Counted from the first letter of the stretch, positions 1 to 9,420 are shown. The stretch is DNA of 39,672 nucleotides from Lachnospiraceae bacterium (GCA_017444015.1 JAFSXN010000080.1:1-39672); one strand, 5' to 3'. Numbers and translations: made by a program. The notes: generated from the letters alone by a model not told the origin.

Positions 1-1
1 A

Positions 2-1924
2 GAGGCCGGAACCCTGACCGCGCTGATCTTAGGAGATAAGACAGAATTGGAGGACGAGATCAAGGAGAGCTATCAGAATGCGGGGATTGCCCATATTTTA
101 AGTCTATCGGGCCTTCATATCGCCGCGCTTGGTCTTCTGCTTTTGAAGATGCTTAGAAAAAGCGGTCTTCCGGTCTGGGCCGCTTCGCTGATCTCCGGGA
201 TCGTTATGCTCTTGTACAGCATCATGACCGGACTCTCGACTTCAACGGTCAGGGCGCTTGTCATGTATCTGCTTGCGGTCACTGCGCAGAGTCTGGGAAG
301 GACCTATGATCTGATTAGCAGCGCTGCCCTTGCGGCGATCCTGATCCTTTTGGAAAACCCGGGCTATATCTATGACAGCGGTTTCCTGCTGTCTTTCTCC
401 GCGGTTATGGGAATCAGTCTCCTTCATCCCTTGCTTCAGGAACTATGTAAGGGGATCACAGAAGGAAGACTCTTATATAGTTTACATAACTCGGATGCTC
501 TTCCAGCAAAATTCGTCAAAGCTATCGGTTCCTCTCTCTTGTTTTCACTCTCGATCCAGCTTGCGACGCTTCCGGTAACTCAATACTGTTTTTTTCAGCT
601 TCCGGTCTATGGGATCCTCTTAAATCTGTTAGTGATCCCGTTAATGTCCGCTCTTTTAGGGGCGGGGGTCCTGCTGTCAGTGGCAGGAAATCTGGCGATA
701 CTCTTTGCAAAACAGTATATATTACATATGTTATTCCAAAATTTTTCAATTCTTTCATCAAAGATAACGTATGATATATTAAAATTATATGATCTCCTCA
801 CCGGGACGGCAAACGGTCTGCCGGGAAATCTATGGATCTGCGGAAAACCCTCTCCCCTGCAGATCCTTCTGTACTGCTTTAGTTTGGTCGTACTTTTAAC
901 GCTTTTTTCACAGATTGTCTCAAAGAGCCAGGAAGCGGAGCGAAGCGATGACCCGTTACTTTTACGACGTGTGGAGGGGCTTAGGCGGCGATATCGGAGG
1001 ATTTCAGTTCTTGCTCTCTTTCTTTCTGTGGTGTTGCTGTCCTTTCGAAGCGGAGCGCCGCTTGAACTGCATGCGATCTCGGTCGGACAGGGGGATTGTA
1101 TGTTGATTTACGGAAAAGATACGCCTGTTATTTTAATTGACGGAGGCGCGACGGATGTAAAAAACACCGGAAAGTATCGGATCGCTCCCTGCCTGAAGGC
1201 GCATGGAATCAGTAAAATTGACTATGTATTCATATCACACTTCGATGCGGACCATGTTAACGGGATCATTGAGCTGCTTGAGGCTGTGGATAACGGAATA
1301 ACGATCCGAAGGATCATTATATCGGCTGTTGTGCCGCTACTGGAGGAGAATCCGAACTTCTTGGCGCTTGCGGCAGCGGCCAAAGAAAACAAACGGTTAG
1401 ATCGTAACGGAGTGCCTGTTATGCTGATGGATGCGGGTGATATCATAGAAGAGGGGGAGATCTCCGTTGCGTGCCTCGGACCTGATGTTTCCGGATCGGA
1501 GCGCTTTCGGGGAAGGGATTTGAATGATAATTCTCTTATTCTTTGGCTTCTGTATAAGAAGAACGGTTTCAGCGCGCTTTTTACGGGGGATATGAGTCAG
1601 GCTACGGAGCAGGGGATCTTAGAGGATTATTACAATGGAGCCGCCTACCTTGTGCCTTTATCCTCTCCGGTAACGCTTCTGAAAGCAGCGCATCACGGTT
1701 CGAAAAGCGCCAGCTCTCCTGAGTTCATTAAACTGGTGTCTCCTTCGATCACGACGATCTCCTGTGGGCGGGACAACTCCTACGGCCATCCCCATAAGGC
1801 GGCTCTGGAAACTCTTTCCGGGATTCCCGGGAACCGGATTTACTCTACGCCTCAATCGGGCGAGATCACGGTGAAAGTATATGATGGGAGGATCACGGTG
1901 AATACGTGGCTTGATGCAAAGTAA
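2..1924 (+). CDS. comEC: ComEC/Rec2 family DNA-uptake channel protein, 5' end outside the window
   Basis: ComEC forms the inner-membrane channel that carries single-stranded DNA into the cell during natural transformation. The frame is open from base 2, and the first readable residues (EAGTLTALILGDKTELEDEI) belong to the middle of the Competence domain, so the start lies outside the window. A TTG at 47 is internal, not the start. The motif GIAHILSLSGLHIAALG and several hydrophobic helices fill roughly the first 310 visible residues. The C-terminal third is a metallo-beta-lactamase fold, with SHFDADHVNG as the metal motif and AAHHGSKSASS near the end, as in full-length ComEC/Rec2 proteins. An AT-rich patch around 710-800 lies between the two domains. 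In many Firmicutes holA follows comEC; here holA is 7.5 kb away. Identity is confident; natural competence of the strain is only inferred. Confidence 0.93.
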   Translation, partial: EAGTLTALILGDKTELEDEIKESYQNAGIAHILSLSGLHIAALGLLLLKMLRKSGLPVWAASLISGIVMLLYSIMTGLSTSTVRALVMYLLAVTAQSLGRTYDLISSAALAAILILLENPGYIYDSGFLLSFSAVMGISLLHPLLQELCKGITEGRLLYSLHNSDALPAKFVKAIGSSLLFSLSIQLATLPVTQYCFFQLPVYGILLNLLVIPLMSALLGAGVLLSVAGNLAILFAKQYILHMLFQNFSILSSKITYDILKLYDLLTGTANGLPGNLWICGKPSPLQILLYCFSLVVLLTLFSQIVSKSQEAERSDDPLLLRRVEGLRRRYRRISVLALFLSVVLLSFRSGAPLELHAISVGQGDCMLIYGKDTPVILIDGGATDVKNTGKYRIAPCLKAHGISKIDYVFISHFDADHVNGIIELLEAVDNGITIRRIIISAVVPLLEENPNFLALAAAAKENKRLDRNGVPVMLMDAGDIIEEGEISVACLGPDVSGSERFRGRDLNDNSLILWLLYKKNGFSALFTGDMSQATEQGILEDYYNGAAYLVPLSSPVTLLKAAHHGSKSASSPEFIKLVSPSITTISCGRDNSYGHPHKAALETLSGIPGNRIYSTPQSGEITVKVYDGRITVNTWLDAK

Positions 1925-2106
1925 AGCGCGGATCGGAAATGTTACGGCGAGAAAAAGAGATGAGTTGCACCCCCGCCGGCTATCTATGGCAGAGGCCCAT
2001 CATCTCTTCATGAGATAATGCTAAAGAATGTAGGGATATTTGTCAAGTTCGTGTTAGGGTAGAGTGTTTCAGCGTGATGATTCATCCGAGTAAAATCGGA
2101 TGAATT
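1925..2106. other. Intergenic region after comEC with two inverted repeats
   Basis: No gene is seen here. A 9-bp inverted repeat (AAGAGATGA at 1955-1963, TCATCTCTT at 2000-2008) could close a long stem after comEC, but no T-run follows, so it is a weak terminator candidate. A perfect 10-bp hairpin (ATTCATCCGA at 2080-2089, TCGGATGAAT at 2096-2105) ends one base before the 103-bp repeat that begins at 2107. Confidence 0.45.
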
Positions 2107-2209
2107 TATACTGGTTAACGATTTTCGTTGCCGATCAACCGGACTCGCAAACGCAATTCCAGTACGTTTACTTTATCAAAAACGGCAATTAATTGCGTTC
2201 GCGAGTATA
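2107..2209 (+). repeat. 103-bp intergenic repeat, copy 1 (TATACT...AGTATA ends)
   Basis: This is one of three near-identical 103-bp copies in the window (others at 11262 and 14807). It begins TATACTGGTTAACG and ends GCGTTCGCGAGTATA, so its termini are inverted (TATACT/AGTATA). Inside, two 16-base arms (2143-2158 and 2191-2206) are complementary except for one position, and TTGCCG/CGGCAA gives a further outer pairing. By eye, copy 1 differs from copy 3 at 3 positions and from copy 2 at 8. It follows a perfect hairpin at 2080-2105 and ends 11 bp from the stop of the shortened toxin gene on the other strand. It resembles a small non-autonomous mobile repeat (MITE/REP-like) or a structured RNA element; which one is open. 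Confidence 0.85.
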
Positions 2210-2220
2210 TTAATGATAAA

Positions 2221-2415
2221 TCACAAGTAGCTGGTCTTGTTGTAGTAAATATCATATCCAAGAACGCCTTCAAGATCCCCATGCTTAGGTTCACCGATTG
2301 TTGGATCCTTACATATCTCTTTTATGGCCTCATCATATAATTTCTTGAGCGGTTTATCCTTGAGTTTTTTGAGATACTTTGCGGCGGGAGGAAGGATTAT
2401 AAGATCAGCCATCAT
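2221..2415 (-). CDS. RelE/ParE-like toxin, C-terminally shortened
   Basis: The 64 residues match the front part of RelE/ParE-type toxins: a basic N-terminal helix pair (AAKYLKKLKDKPLKKLYDEA), the E-P-K-H-G-D-L-E-G turn, and the strand GYDIYYNKTSYL. Family members usually run to about 85-110 residues, continuing with further strands and catalytic or ribosome-contact residues. Here the frame stops at TGA directly after TSYL. The 103-bp repeat starts 11 bp beyond the stop. The start overlaps the antitoxin stop by 4 bases (ATGA), typical of coupled toxin-antitoxin pairs. The protein is probably inactive or has altered activity; the family call rests on pattern only. Confidence 0.7.
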   Translation of the reverse strand: MMADLIILPPAAKYLKKLKDKPLKKLYDEAIKEICKDPTIGEPKHGDLEGVLGYDIYYNKTSYL

Positions 2416-2774
2416 TTCTTTCCTCCGAAAACATCCTCATAGGAATAGTATTCACCGATTCCGTTAACAGCATCCTTTGCTGCTTTCAGCATTTTTTCAA
2501 CAGCGGGGCGTACTTGGGACTGTCTTGATTTGAATTCGGCAAGTAGTTCCTGACCGCTGTAACCTTCGGCGATAAGATCAGATAAGATCTGCTCTGCAAA
2601 TTCACCGCCGTTTTCTGATCGTGCAGGCTCAATAATAAGCATACCGTTACCGAGTGTGCACACCGCTTCACGATCAAATCCCAGCTCTGTGAAGAACTTC
2701 TGCGGAATAGTGAACTGACGCTTTGATGATATAGTAACCTTTTTCTGTTCAGGCATAGTTGCTAATGCTGGCAT
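2412..2774 (-). CDS. AbrB/SpoVT-type antitoxin of a type II toxin-antitoxin pair
   Basis: The 120-residue protein has an N-terminal swapped-hairpin AbrB-like DNA-binding segment (VTISSKRQFTIPQKFFTELGF, about residues 12-32), followed by a charged, probably flexible tail of the kind that wraps the partner toxin. Its stop overlaps the toxin start by 4 bases, so the two are translated together. An AGAGGTG ribosome site precedes the ATG on the minus strand. A strong sigma-A-like promoter lies upstream. By analogy with the family, the protein should bind its own promoter and repress the pair. With the toxin shortened, the antitoxin may now be an orphan repressor. Confidence 0.78.
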   Translation of the reverse strand: MPALATMPEQKKVTISSKRQFTIPQKFFTELGFDREAVCTLGNGMLIIEPARSENGGEFAEQILSDLIAEGYSGQELLAEFKSRQSQVRPAVEKMLKAAKDAVNGIGEYYSYEDVFGGKK

Positions 2775-2821
2775 ATTTTACACCTCTAGTTAAGAAAGTA
2801 AAGTTTCCTTGTTTTCTTGTA

Positions 2822-2850
2822 ATTATATAAAATATCAGAGATAAAGTCAA
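2822..2850 (-). promoter_or_regulatory. Promoter of the toxin-antitoxin pair
   Basis: On the minus strand TTGACT (2850-2845) and TATAAT (2827-2822) are separated by exactly 17 bp, a near-consensus sigma-A promoter. It is about 48 bp upstream of the antitoxin ATG. Between them is a partly symmetric GAAA/TTTC tract (about 2794-2811) that could be the operator for autoregulation; that part is inferred. Confidence 0.75.
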
Positions 2851-3002
2851 GCACTATACTGGATATCAATTGTACTTTTTCCTGGAAGCTCTTTTCAGAA
2901 ACCTCCATTTCCCGTTTTCAGATTTTCAAACCCCTTTTAATATGATAGAATATTTTCAAGAATTTTTGATTTCGGCTGAATCCGAAAGGAGGAACTACGA
3001 TT

Positions 3003-5231
3003 ATGAAGGCTGATAAACGTTTGTTGGCATTGCTTTTGTCGATCACGTTATGCTTATCGACGCTGCTTTCCGGCTGCTCGCCCGCAGAGGCGCAGGAGAT
3101 GGCAAATGAGCTTGCCCGAGCGGGAGGGAAGGCGCTTGGCGAATATCTGGTAAAACAGGGGCAGGCGGATGAGTTTTTGCAGGAGCTTTTTGGTGAAGAG
3201 CCTGTTGAAGCTTCTGAGGCCGGATCGAAGGAAGAAAAGAGCGGGACGAAGCTTGCGGAACGCTTTGCGACAGAAAAGCCCTGGGTCAACTCCAATATCT
3301 ATAATACGGTGACACCGGAGTATGACCCATCCCTGAAGGACGATTTTTATGTCGCAGTGAATAAGGACTGGTTTGATCATGCGGAATTCAGGCCCGGATA
3401 TCTGGATTCTTCTCCGTTTTCGGATCAGGACTACAGGCTGCGCGAGCAGGTCAAACAGATCATGACGGACCCCTCTATGAAAGGAGAGGACGTAGAAAAG
3501 GTACAGAGCCTGTACGCTCTGTGGCTGGACTGGGATGCCAGAAATTCCCGTGATTACGTTTCAGAGATCCGAAGCCATACGGATATTGTTCATAAGATCC
3601 AGACGATGGAGGAGCTTTCGGATTACCTGACCTCGGAGGAGAGCTGGTATTACGGCTCAAATCTTGCGGGAGCGGGTCTGAGCCTGGATCAGATCGACTC
3701 TACGAGGTACTCGATAGCTCTTACCGCTACCGGACTGACGTTAGGAGATGCGGCGGAATATGAGACGTTAACGGAGGATGGGTATCTGGATAAGGAATAT
3801 GCGGATGCCGTTTCTCTCTATATGCTGCAGATGATCGGCTATTCACGGAAGGACGCGGTTGCCATCATTGCCGCGAAATATGACTTTGAGCGAAAGATTG
3901 CTGCCTGCGAGATGACCTACGCGGACTGGAATGATCCGGCTTCGGTTGATAAAACCTATCATCCGGTAACGCTTTCCGAGCTTTCCGAGCTTTCGCCGAA
4001 TTTCCCTTATGTAGAGCTTTTAAAGACGATTGGTTATGCGGAATCGGAATATATCAACCTGACAGAACCGGAGTGGCTGTCCGGATTGAATGAATTGTAT
4101 ACACAGGAAAATCTTCAGGGGATCAAGGCTTATCTGATCGATGATATCGCTTCCTCCTATCTGCCTTATATTGATGAAGCTTCCTACCGGTATATGCAGG
4201 AGCTTCAGATGAAGAGGTACGGAGGAGACAGCGCGGCCGCGGATGAGGATATCGCGTACCGCTTTGTTCAGAGACAGCTTTCTCCTGAGATTTCCCGGAT
4301 CTATGTGGAAAACTTCGTTACGCAGGAAAAGGTAGAGGATATTGAGCTTCTGATCAACGAAGCCGTCGAATATTATGAGCAGATGTTAAAGGAGACCGAC
4401 TGGCTTTCTGAGGGAACCAGAGAAAAGGCTGTAGAAAAGCTCAGAGCGATGGGGATCCGGGCAGTAAGGCCTGAAAAGTGGATCGACAGGAGCGGTCTGA
4501 AACTCGGGACGAAGGACGAGGGAGAAACGTTGATTTCCGCTGTGGAGAAGATCTTCTTTTTCGAAGAGGATTACGCGAAGTCCCTGATCAATACCCAGGT
4601 GGACGACAGCTACTGGATGACCGAAAGTGTGACGGAGGTCAATTCCTATTATTATGCCAGCCTGAATGAGATCTATATTATCGCGGGTATCCTGGGCGAC
4701 AGATTCTATGATGAGGAAATGACGATCGAGGAAAAAATGGGGGCGATCGGCTCCGTTATAGGGCATGAGATCTCGCATGCCTTCGATACCAATGGCGCGC
4801 AGTTTGATAAGGACGGGAATGTCGCAGATTGGTGGACGAAGGAGGATTACCAGACGTTCCAGGACAGAGCGGACAGGCTGATCGATTATTTCAGTACTTT
4901 TACGGTGGATGAGTCGGGAAACAATTATAACGGCTTCCAGGTCCAGACCGAAACCATAGCGGATATGGCGGGCATGAAATGTATGCTCGGGGTCGCCAAG
5001 GGGATAGACGGCTTTGACTATGACAGGTTTTTCCGAAGCTATGCGGCTATGTGGCGGGAGATAACTACCCCGGAGTATCTGGCCAGTGTGATCAAAACGG
5101 ATACGCATGCGCTGGGCTATCTCAGAGTCAATGCGATCGTACAGCAGTTTGATGAGTTTTATGAGACCTACGATGTCAAGGAGGGCGACGGAATGTATCT
5201 GGCACCCGAGGACAGAGTAGCGGTGTGGTAA
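3003..5231 (+). CDS. M13 (neprilysin/PepO-type) zinc metallopeptidase, lipoprotein
   Basis: The 742-residue protein is a secreted endopeptidase of family M13. It has a signal peptide ending in a lipobox (STLLSGC), so it should be anchored to the outer face of the membrane by a lipidated Cys near residue 25. A charged linker of about 60 residues precedes the M13 N-terminal domain. The catalytic HExxH is seen as VIGHEISHAFD near residue 595, with the third zinc ligand in ETIADMAGM. The substrate-binding NAYY motif is altered to NSYYYASLNEIY. The C-terminus (VKEGDGMYLAPEDRVAVW) matches the normal end of the family, so the gene is complete. A strong AAGGAGG site precedes the ATG. It is followed 43 bp later by another lipoprotein gene, probably in one operon. 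The substrate is unknown; M13 enzymes cut short peptides. Confidence 0.93.
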   Translation: MKADKRLLALLLSITLCLSTLLSGCSPAEAQEMANELARAGGKALGEYLVKQGQADEFLQELFGEEPVEASEAGSKEEKSGTKLAERFATEKPWVNSNIYNTVTPEYDPSLKDDFYVAVNKDWFDHAEFRPGYLDSSPFSDQDYRLREQVKQIMTDPSMKGEDVEKVQSLYALWLDWDARNSRDYVSEIRSHTDIVHKIQTMEELSDYLTSEESWYYGSNLAGAGLSLDQIDSTRYSIALTATGLTLGDAAEYETLTEDGYLDKEYADAVSLYMLQMIGYSRKDAVAIIAAKYDFERKIAACEMTYADWNDPASVDKTYHPVTLSELSELSPNFPYVELLKTIGYAESEYINLTEPEWLSGLNELYTQENLQGIKAYLIDDIASSYLPYIDEASYRYMQELQMKRYGGDSAAADEDIAYRFVQRQLSPEISRIYVENFVTQEKVEDIELLINEAVEYYEQMLKETDWLSEGTREKAVEKLRAMGIRAVRPEKWIDRSGLKLGTKDEGETLISAVEKIFFFEEDYAKSLINTQVDDSYWMTESVTEVNSYYYASLNEIYIIAGILGDRFYDEEMTIEEKMGAIGSVIGHEISHAFDTNGAQFDKDGNVADWWTKEDYQTFQDRADRLIDYFSTFTVDESGNNYNGFQVQTETIADMAGMKCMLGVAKGIDGFDYDRFFRSYAAMWREITTPEYLASVIKTDTHALGYLRVNAIVQQFDEFYETYDVKEGDGMYLAPEDRVAVW

Positions 5232-5274
5232 AATAACAATGTTTTTCTTGCAAGAGAAAGCGAGGTGGTCTGAT

Positions 5275-7539
5275 TTGAAACGATTTAAGTTCAGGAGAGC
5301 GGTCTGTGCTGCCCTGAGTATGGTCATGGTGATTACAGGTCTTGCGGGCTGCGGCTCCCCTTCGGATGATGCGGTGGCGTATCTGCCGCCGGAGGACTTT
5401 ACAGAGGTAGAAGAAGTGAAGCAGGGAGTAGAAAAGGAGGAGCCGGTAAAGACGGAGGATACGAAGCAGACAGAGGTGAGGCTTTCGGAGCGGCCGTCGC
5501 TTTTAAGCAGCTACGGAGAGCTTTCCTATCAGGAGTTTACGCCGAAGCTGGCGCCATATTCCGTAGATGCTGACCTTTCGAATGTGATCAATGCGGATCA
5601 GTTCTATCTGGATAATGAGGAGATGGCGGGGAAGCTGTCCGAGAACCTTTTTGTTGTACAGCCCTGGGGAGACAGTGAGTTTTTTGAGGTTTACGAGCCG
5701 AACCGCTATGATTATATCCCGAATTTTATTACAGTCGATGCTATGCTCCATACCTATCATCTGTATTTCAGTTATCTTTTGAAGCGGACCGAGAAACAGG
5801 AGCTGAGTCCCATCATCGAGGAGTTGAGTAAAAAGCTCCTTTCGGGCGCAAAGGAGCAGTATGAGGCGCTTTCGGGGTCCGAGTGGGAGGAGGCGGCTAA
5901 GGTCAATCTGGCCTTCTTTGCCGTGCCCAATCTGATCTACAGAAATCAGGTGGATATTCCGGAGGATATCAAGAAGCTGGCGCAGCAGGAGCTTTCCTAT
6001 ATAGAAGATGCCGGATCCATCGACTTTTCTCCGATCTTTGATTTTCAGGAGGACTATACCCAGTATAAGCCCAGAGGCTACTACGAAGGCGATGAACAGC
6101 TGGAAAAGTATTTCAAGGCTATGACCTGGTACGGAAGGATCGGTTTTACGCAGGACAGTGAGCTTTACGATCGAAGCGCCCTGCTGCAGACGCTTCTGAT
6201 CGACGGAGAGGTTTCCGACTGGGAGACCGTTTACGAGGTCACGAGCTTCTTTGCGGGGACTTCGGATGACAACGGCTATTATGAATACTTGCCGATTGTC
6301 GAGACAGTCTATGGAAAGAATGCGGGGGCGGCCGAGCTTCTTTCTGATCCCGCAGCCTTTGATACCTACCATGAGCTGACCGGAAAGCTGCCCGCGCCAC
6401 AGATCAATTCCGTTCCGGTTGAAATGTCTGATACCGATGAGGAGGTCGAAGCAGCGAATACAGGCTTCCGCTTTATGGGACAGAGGTTTACGATCGACGA
6501 ATCGATCTTTTCCCGGTTAGTTTACCGTAAGGTTGAGGAAAATTCCCTGGGAGAGCTTCGGATGCTTCCGGATGCTCTGGACGTACCCGCTGCTTTGGGC
6601 TCGGAGCTTGCAGAGAAGCTGCTTGAGGACGATGGGAATATGGATTTTAAAAACTATCGGCAGAACCTTGAGGAGCTCAAGGCTTCTCTTGCGGCAGCCC
6701 CAGAAAGCAGCTGGAATGTCAGCCTGTATTCCGGATGGGTCAATACGCTGCGGCCGCTTCTGAAAAGCAGGGGAGAGGGCTATCCGAGCTTTATGCAGAG
6801 CGAAGCCTGGGAGAAAAAGGATCTGATCACCTTCCTTGGGAGTTATACGGAGTTAAAGCATGATACGATCCTGTACGGAAAGCAGCTGATGGCTGAAATG
6901 GGCGGCGGAGGCGAAGAGCCGGAGGAGCGGGATGACAGAGGCTATGTAGAGCCGGAACCGGAGGTTTTCGCTAGACTTGCGGCGCTTGTAGGGGCGACGA
7001 AGGAAGGACTGACTGCGATGGAGCTTCTGGATCGCGATTCAAGCGAGGATCTGGGGCTCCTTCAGGAGCTGTCCGAAAAGCTGCAGGTTATGTCGGAAAA
7101 GGAGCTTAGAGGAGAGCTTCTTACGGATGAGGAATACGAGCTGATCCGGGATTTCGGCGGTCAGATCGAACATTTCTGGCAGGTGGCGAACAGAGATCAG
7201 GCGGATGGAGAATACTTCAGCTCCTATGAATTTCCGGCGCCGGTCGTCGCCGATATCGCGACGGATCCGAACGGGACCTGTCTGGAGGTAGGAACGGGCG
7301 ACGTAAAAAGGATGCTTGTGATCATCGAGGTGGACGGAAAGCTGAAGATTGCGGTCGGAGCTATGTTCTCGTTCTATGAGTTCCCGTGGCCGATCGACAA
7401 GCGGCTGACAGACAGCCAGTGGAGGAGGATCCTTGGAACGGAGTGGGATGAAACAGGAGAGTGGTCCGAATACAGAGATCAGATCTCTGAACCGGTCTGG
7501 ACCGAGAGCCTTAAGTATACTCCCGATTACAACTACTGA
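5275..7539 (+). CDS. DUF3160-like secreted lipoprotein
   Basis: The product is about 754 residues. A TTG at 5275, placed after a GAGGTGG ribosome site, is preferred over an ATG at 5239 that lacks one. From TTG the protein begins with basic residues and a hydrophobic stretch ending in the lipobox TGLAGC, so it should be a membrane-anchored lipoprotein. An acidic linker rich in E, K and T follows. The rest resembles the DUF3160 family: an early segment with FITVDAMLHTYHLYFSYLL, and later a segment ending in a conserved aromatic and acidic block (FSFYEFPWPIDKRLTD). No catalytic function is established for the family. Its position between an M13 peptidase and a CapA-like protein suggests a role at the cell surface. 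Confidence 0.82.
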   Translation: MKRFKFRRAVCAALSMVMVITGLAGCGSPSDDAVAYLPPEDFTEVEEVKQGVEKEEPVKTEDTKQTEVRLSERPSLLSSYGELSYQEFTPKLAPYSVDADLSNVINADQFYLDNEEMAGKLSENLFVVQPWGDSEFFEVYEPNRYDYIPNFITVDAMLHTYHLYFSYLLKRTEKQELSPIIEELSKKLLSGAKEQYEALSGSEWEEAAKVNLAFFAVPNLIYRNQVDIPEDIKKLAQQELSYIEDAGSIDFSPIFDFQEDYTQYKPRGYYEGDEQLEKYFKAMTWYGRIGFTQDSELYDRSALLQTLLIDGEVSDWETVYEVTSFFAGTSDDNGYYEYLPIVETVYGKNAGAAELLSDPAAFDTYHELTGKLPAPQINSVPVEMSDTDEEVEAANTGFRFMGQRFTIDESIFSRLVYRKVEENSLGELRMLPDALDVPAALGSELAEKLLEDDGNMDFKNYRQNLEELKASLAAAPESSWNVSLYSGWVNTLRPLLKSRGEGYPSFMQSEAWEKKDLITFLGSYTELKHDTILYGKQLMAEMGGGGEEPEERDDRGYVEPEPEVFARLAALVGATKEGLTAMELLDRDSSEDLGLLQELSEKLQVMSEKELRGELLTDEEYELIRDFGGQIEHFWQVANRDQADGEYFSSYEFPAPVVADIATDPNGTCLEVGTGDVKRMLVIIEVDGKLKIAVGAMFSFYEFPWPIDKRLTDSQWRRILGTEWDETGEWSEYRDQISEPVWTESLKYTPDYNY

Positions 7540-7557
7540 TCGATCGTATAGACGAAA

Positions 7558-9420
7558 ATGGCCCGAAACAGGATACGTGAAAATGGTTTGAAAAGGTTTA
7601 ATAACGGGCATGGGTTTATCAAATGGCTGTCAGTTTTGCTGGCAGCCATTATAATAACTATAGTTATTTATGGATTTTGGAGCAGCGCATGTTTTCTCCC
7701 GAAATGGATAGAATGGAATACCAAGGAAGCAGCATATATTCTGGGGAAGGAGACATTTGACGTTGCTTTGAAAAATAAAATAACATACGCTTCTATAAAT
7801 AATAAGGTAGTCTGGGAAAGCGATAGCAGATATTATGTTTCAGATTTTCTGACAGGTGATGTCGATCATGACGGAGAGAATGAACTTCTGTTACTTTTCT
7901 GGAAGCGGGGGAGCTTTGATAAACAGCTTCCGTTTTGGATCTCCGAGAATGACAAAGCATGGTCGCAGCATATCGCGGTCTATAAATGGAAAGAAGATTA
8001 TTCCTATCGTCTGGATCCGATCTGGGTTACTTCGAAGCTGGGCATTGATACGGCGGCTTTCTCCATAGATGAGGACGGCGTTGTAACGCTGACGGATAAG
8101 GACGGGGAGAAAACAGACTGGTACTGGAGAAGCTGGGGACTGGTTCTTTTAAAGGAGGGGGAGCGCAGAGCGGAGGTTGAGCTGACGAGGTCCAAACGGG
8201 AAAAACAGATGAGGGAGGGGGAGACTTCTTCGTATCAAGCCGAGGAGAAGGACGAGGAAGGAATCGTCAGAATCCGCTTCAGCGCGGTGGGAGACAATCT
8301 GATTCACGAGCCCATCTATCGGGATGCGCTGGTGGGCTATGAAGATAAACAACAGAATGGTGATTCGCCGGGGGAAAAGAGCCTGGAAGATGCTCAGGAA
8401 ACCGAGGTCGAATATGATTTCAGCTATGTATACCGGGATGTGGCGGAGTATTTCCAGGGACAGGATATCAGTTGGGTCAACGCAGAGACTCTGATCAATG
8501 ATGAATTTCCTGCTTCTTCCTATCCGCATTTCTCGACGCCGGGGGAATGCGGAAGAGCCTTGTATGACGCGGGCTTTCGGATCTTCAGCCTTTCAAATAA
8601 TCACAGTTACGATCAGGGAGAAGAGGGACTTTCAGCGACGGAGGAGTTCTTTGCGAAAATGCCGGAAGACTGTATGACAGCAGGGCTTTTTGAAAAGGAT
8701 GCCCTTAACCGTATTCCGATTTATGAATATCAGGGCGTAAAGCTCGCGTTTTTAAGCTATACCTACGGAACAAACGGAAACGAGCTTTCGGAATCCGCTG
8801 AAAAACGCGTGATCCTTCTTTCTGAGACGGAGCTTATCAAGGAGCAGCTTGCAAGGGCAAGGCAGCAGGCGGATGTGGTTATTGTAGGCTGTCACTTTGG
8901 AAAAGAGGGCTCGTTTCGGGTCTCGGATGAACAGAGAACGCTTGCGAAGGCTCTTTGTGAATGGGGAGCGGATCTCGTCATCGGAACGCATCCTCACGTC
9001 GTACAGGACGCAGCATGGTTTCGGACCTCTGACGGAAGAAAGGCCTTTGTCTGTTACAGCCTCGGAAATTTTGTTTCCGCTATGGATAAAACGGGACAGC
9101 TGACCGGCCTCGTTCTTTCCTGTGTGCTGGAATGCCGGCCGAAGAAAACGGCGCCGGAGGAAAAAGGAGAACAGGAGACGGAGCAGGTGGAGGGATACCA
9201 GACAGCCATTAAAGAGGTTTCCCTGATCCCGATCGTTACGACCTACGGTCCTTATTATAAGAGGCCCCACGTCCGGTTTCTTTCCGACTATCCCAGAGAA
9301 GAGGCTGCCGAAAACAGAGCGAGCTTTCGGGACATCGACTACAGCTATGATCAGATCGTAAAGCTCCTTCGGGAAAATGTCTCCAGGGAGTTTCTGGACC
9401 TGAGCGGGATTTCGGAGTAG
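7558..9420 (+). CDS. CapA/PgsA-like metallophosphatase-fold protein with N-terminal membrane anchor
   Basis: The 620-residue protein has one membrane helix near residues 22-42, then a domain with DVDHDGENELLLL resembling FG-GAP/VCBS-type repeats. The C-terminal half is a CapA domain: FSAVGDNLIH, SNNHSYDQG, GCHFGKEG, IGTHPHVVQ and YSLGNF are its metal-binding signatures. CapA/PgsA proteins take part in poly-gamma-glutamate or capsule synthesis, but many stand-alone copies have unknown roles, and no pgsB or pgsC partners are near. The first 300 bases are visibly AT-richer than the rest, suggesting that the N-terminal part has a separate history. The ATG at 7558 lacks a good ribosome site, and a TTG about 30 bases downstream is an alternative. 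It likely shares a transcript with the two upstream lipoprotein genes. Confidence 0.85.
   Translation: MARNRIRENGLKRFNNGHGFIKWLSVLLAAIIITIVIYGFWSSACFLPKWIEWNTKEAAYILGKETFDVALKNKITYASINNKVVWESDSRYYVSDFLTGDVDHDGENELLLLFWKRGSFDKQLPFWISENDKAWSQHIAVYKWKEDYSYRLDPIWVTSKLGIDTAAFSIDEDGVVTLTDKDGEKTDWYWRSWGLVLLKEGERRAEVELTRSKREKQMREGETSSYQAEEKDEEGIVRIRFSAVGDNLIHEPIYRDALVGYEDKQQNGDSPGEKSLEDAQETEVEYDFSYVYRDVAEYFQGQDISWVNAETLINDEFPASSYPHFSTPGECGRALYDAGFRIFSLSNNHSYDQGEEGLSATEEFFAKMPEDCMTAGLFEKDALNRIPIYEYQGVKLAFLSYTYGTNGNELSESAEKRVILLSETELIKEQLARARQQADVVIVGCHFGKEGSFRVSDEQRTLAKALCEWGADLVIGTHPHVVQDAAWFRTSDGRKAFVCYSLGNFVSAMDKTGQLTGLVLSCVLECRPKKTAPEEKGEQETEQVEGYQTAIKEVSLIPIVTTYGPYYKRPHVRFLSDYPREEAAENRASFRDIDYSYDQIVKLLRENVSREFLDLSGISE

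Noticed and set aside
2128-2340. 70-codon frame across the 103-bp repeat
   Set aside because: It reads through the palindromic repeat and antisense to the toxin gene; no ribosome site.
4386-5327. 313-codon minus-strand frame inside the M13 gene
   Set aside because: It is antisense to the catalytic region of the peptidase and shows no protein-family features.
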